Positions 36,029-37,186 of a DNA stretch of 37,186 nucleotides are shown here, piece by piece. Below the pieces are notes generated by a model. That model was not told where the DNA came from, did no database searches, and saw only the letters and a list, made by a program, of their open reading frames with translations. Position 1 is the stretch's first letter. The number at the start of each line of letters is the position of its first letter. Source of the stretch: Tangfeifania diversioriginum (GTDB lineage: Bacteria; Bacteroidota; Bacteroidia; Bacteroidales; Prolixibacteraceae); assembly GCA_945873105.1 (NCBI GenBank), contig CAMCBW010000052.1:1-37186 (forward strand). The letters are read 5' to 3'. The position numbers and the translations under genes were made by a program.

Positions 36029-36583
36029 TTATTCGTATTCTTCTTCTTCCTTGTCTACTTCATAAAATGGATTTTCCGGTTCCTTCTTGAAGAAGATGGC
36101 CAATATCAGCGAGAAGAGAAAACCCATCAGGGTGACACTGAATATTTGGGCAAAAGACATGATGGCGGGTGACATAAACCCCTTTTGTGCGCCGAGCATC
36201 TTTTCTACCATGTCATCATTGTATCCCTGTGCCAAAAGCTTCTCCTCCATCACCACCAGCATTTTATCAATCATCCCTGGTTCAATGTATTTGTAAAGTA
36301 TAAAGGTGAAAAAGGCAAAGATGGAAGATCCGAAAAGTGCGATGAGTGTTCCGAGACCCAAGGCCCTTGAATAGGGAAGTCCCTCTTCCGTATTTAGTTT
36401 CGCAAAGGTCCGCATGGCATAACCAATGCCTGCAACAAGAATGAAGTAGGTAAGGAGTCCGGATATATCAGAGAAGGGATTGCCTGCAATGTAAAAAATT
36501 AGTAGGTTAAGGATGAGTGCCAGTCCAAGGTAGAGACCATGCATCATGGCATAATAGTTGACGGAGGGATGTTCGTGTTCCAT
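36029..36583 (-). CDS. DUF4199 family membrane protein
   Basis: This is a 184-residue protein with four hydrophobic segments (about 13-30, 38-58, 78-97 and 142-165), a helical stretch between the third and fourth (EEKLLAQGYNDDMVEKMLGAQKG), and an acidic tail (EVDKEEEEYE). The pattern and the ILVAGIGYAMRTFAKLNTEEGLPYSRALGLG block fit DUF4199, a Bacteroidota family of unknown function often found next to a GT2 gene as here. It may act with the glycosyltransferase, but this is association only. A TATATTTG -7-like box is at 36622-36615. Confidence 0.8.
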   Translation of the reverse strand: MEHEHPSVNYYAMMHGLYLGLALILNLLIFYIAGNPFSDISGLLTYFILVAGIGYAMRTFAKLNTEEGLPYSRALGLGTLIALFGSSIFAFFTFILYKYIEPGMIDKMLVVMEEKLLAQGYNDDMVEKMLGAQKGFMSPAIMSFAQIFSVTLMGFLFSLILAIFFKKEPENPFYEVDKEEEEYE

Positions 36584-36747
36584 ACAGTATTGAGTTTTGA
36601 ATCAAATAGAAGAGCAAATATATTCTAAATTTGGCAAAAGTGCCTCATGGCCTGAAAAACCAGGGAAATTAATTGCTTCTATAACTAGCTGTTATTTAAA
36701 GTAATGTGTATAATATTCTAAAAAAATGGAGTGTAAGTTTTTTTTTA

Positions 36748-36778
36748 TTTGGTACAAAACGATTTTTTCCTACTTTTG
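36748..36778 (+). promoter_or_regulatory. Promoter of SRP RNA-tRNA cluster
   Basis: TTTG (36748-36751), exactly 19 nt, then TACTTTTG (36771-36778). Both boxes are perfect matches to the Bacteroidota consensus. The predicted start lies at the first stem of the SRP RNA. Confidence 0.8.
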
Positions 36779-36781
36779 CGG

Positions 36782-36880
36782 CGGGTAAGTCCTGCACGAT
36801 CAGCTCCTGTCGAACTCCCCCAGGGTCGGAAGACAGCAAGGGTAGATGGTCGCAGCGGTGCGATGTAGGTAGCTTACCCA
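36782..36880 (+). ncRNA. ffs: Signal recognition particle RNA, small bacterial type (4.5S)
   Basis: The ends GGGTAAG (36783-36789) and CTTACCC (36873-36879) close a long hairpin. The apical domain has the conserved Ffh-binding sequence CAGGGTCGGAAGACAGCAAGG with its GGAA tetraloop and GACAGCAAGG asymmetric loop. About 99 nt suits the small SRP RNA without an Alu domain. It partners Ffh in membrane-protein targeting. Just 4 nt separate its closing stem from tRNA-Thr. The 69-codon frame that covers it is an artefact. Confidence 0.93.
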
Positions 36881-36883
36881 CTT

Positions 36884-36957
36884 GCCGAATTAGCTCAGTT
36901 GGCCAGAGCACGTGATTTGTAATCTCGGGGTCGTCAGTTCGAATCTGACATTCGGCT
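36884..36957 (+). tRNA. tRNA-Thr (TGT)
   Basis: 74 nt; acceptor GCCGAAT/ATTCGGC, D-arm GCTC/GAGC, T-arm GTCAG TTCGAAT CTGAC, anticodon TGT at 36918-36920. CCA is not encoded. The anticodon stem CGTGA/TCTCG has a T-T mismatch (36913 with 36925). Confidence 0.95.
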
Positions 36958-36985
36958 CATTCAAGTTCTTTGTTTAGTTATTTTT

Positions 36986-37068
36986 GGGGAAATACCAAAG
37001 TGGCCAACTGGGGCAGACTGTAAATCTGCTGGCGTACGCCTTCGTAGGTTCGAATCCTGCTTTCCCCA
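36986..37068 (+). tRNA. tRNA-Tyr (GTA)
   Basis: 83 nt; acceptor GGGGAAA/TTTCCCC, long class II variable arm (GGCGTACGCC region), anticodon GTA at 37020-37022 in loop CTGTAAA. CCA is not encoded directly after the discriminator A. Confidence 0.96.
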
Positions 37069-37127
37069 CACCAGATGCAGATGAATGATAGTCCGGTAAT
37101 TTGCATTGTATCATCTAAAATCATTTT

Positions 37128-37186
37128 GCGGGAGTAGCTCAGTTGATAGAGCATTAGCCTTCCAAGCTGAGGGTCGCGGGTTTGAG
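37128..37186 (+). tRNA. tRNA-Gly (TCC), cut by the window edge
   Basis: Acceptor 5' strand GCGGGAG, D-arm GCTC/GAGC, anticodon stem TTAGC/GCTGA around loop CTTCCAA with anticodon TCC at 37161-37163. It is cut inside the T-loop. Conserved order in related genomes suggests more tRNAs and tuf follow. Confidence 0.92.

Noticed and set aside
36706-36915. 69-codon plus-strand and 71-codon minus-strand frames over the SRP RNA
   Set aside because: They cover the SRP RNA, its promoter and the start of tRNA-Thr; they are non-coding.
37069-37127. Hairpin between tRNA-Tyr and tRNA-Gly
   Set aside because: The apparent pairing (GATG...CATC) is interrupted and too weak to support.

Overview
The window looks like a chromosomal segment of a Bacteroidota bacterium, probably Bacteroidales/Marinilabiliales-like (the lineage is inferred). 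Supporting signs are promoters of the TTTG-N19-TAnnTTTG (or TTCG) type, a DUF4199 gene beside a GT2 glycosyltransferase, a CarboxypepD_reg-like exported protein, a CzcA-type RND pump fused to a TolC-like domain, and an SRP RNA followed by tRNA-Thr, tRNA-Tyr and tRNA-Gly. Most of the content is housekeeping or envelope physiology. I see no phage, insertion sequence, CRISPR array or defence island.

Layout. 1-114 (-): start of an exported protein that runs off the left edge. 378-2549 (-): patatin phospholipase fused to an outer-membrane barrel. 3121-4416 (+): exported CarboxypepD_reg-like protein. 4502-7060 (-): large MscS-family channel. 7272-8573 (+): enolase. 8706-9871 (-): a two-gene queuosine-precursor operon (transporter, then queF, overlapping by 4 nt), preceded by what looks like a complete preQ1-I riboswitch placed right after a promoter and ending 4 nt before the start codon. 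10053-12685 (+): class II aldolase-like protein, then a membrane-anchored fusion of a DUF1080-like domain and a PHP-like domain. 12944-14341 (+): M24 aminopeptidase P. 14449-19920 (-): metal-efflux operon (RND-TolC fusion, then adaptor lipoprotein). 20292-22328 (+): M13 metallopeptidase lipoprotein. 22447-24060 (-): purple-acid-phosphatase-like phosphoesterase. 24167-27094 (-): FAD/Fe-S D-2-hydroxyacid dehydrogenase (YdiJ-like). 27301-29563 (+): NrfD-type quinone membrane protein plus monoheme cytochrome c. 29591-30688 (-): AI-2E family transporter. 31079-32695 (+): FadL-family outer-membrane protein. 32876-34849 (-): CPA2 antiporter with an RCK domain. 35008-36583 (-): GT2 glycosyltransferase and DUF4199 protein. 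36782-37186 (+): SRP RNA and three tRNAs, the last cut by the window edge.

The genes cooperate in a few places. The riboswitch should sense preQ1, the product of QueF, and shut down uptake and reduction of precursor. The FAD/Fe-S dehydrogenase could feed electrons to menaquinone, and the divergent NrfD-cytochrome c pair could pass quinol electrons to a periplasmic carrier; that link is inference. The metal pump, adaptor and fused outer-membrane channel would form a complete tripartite efflux system from two genes.

Convergent gene pairs are separated by conspicuous hairpins (4433-4507, 8586-8629, 22346-22408). Several gaps carry small repeats: a purine-rich 30-bp repeat, an inverted 7-bp repeat field that reaches into the 3' end of the glycosyltransferase gene, and two copies of a dispersed 22-bp palindrome-like element. 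The strongest single non-coding observation is the preQ1-I riboswitch. The most open biological question is the NrfD-cytochrome c pair without catalytic partners.
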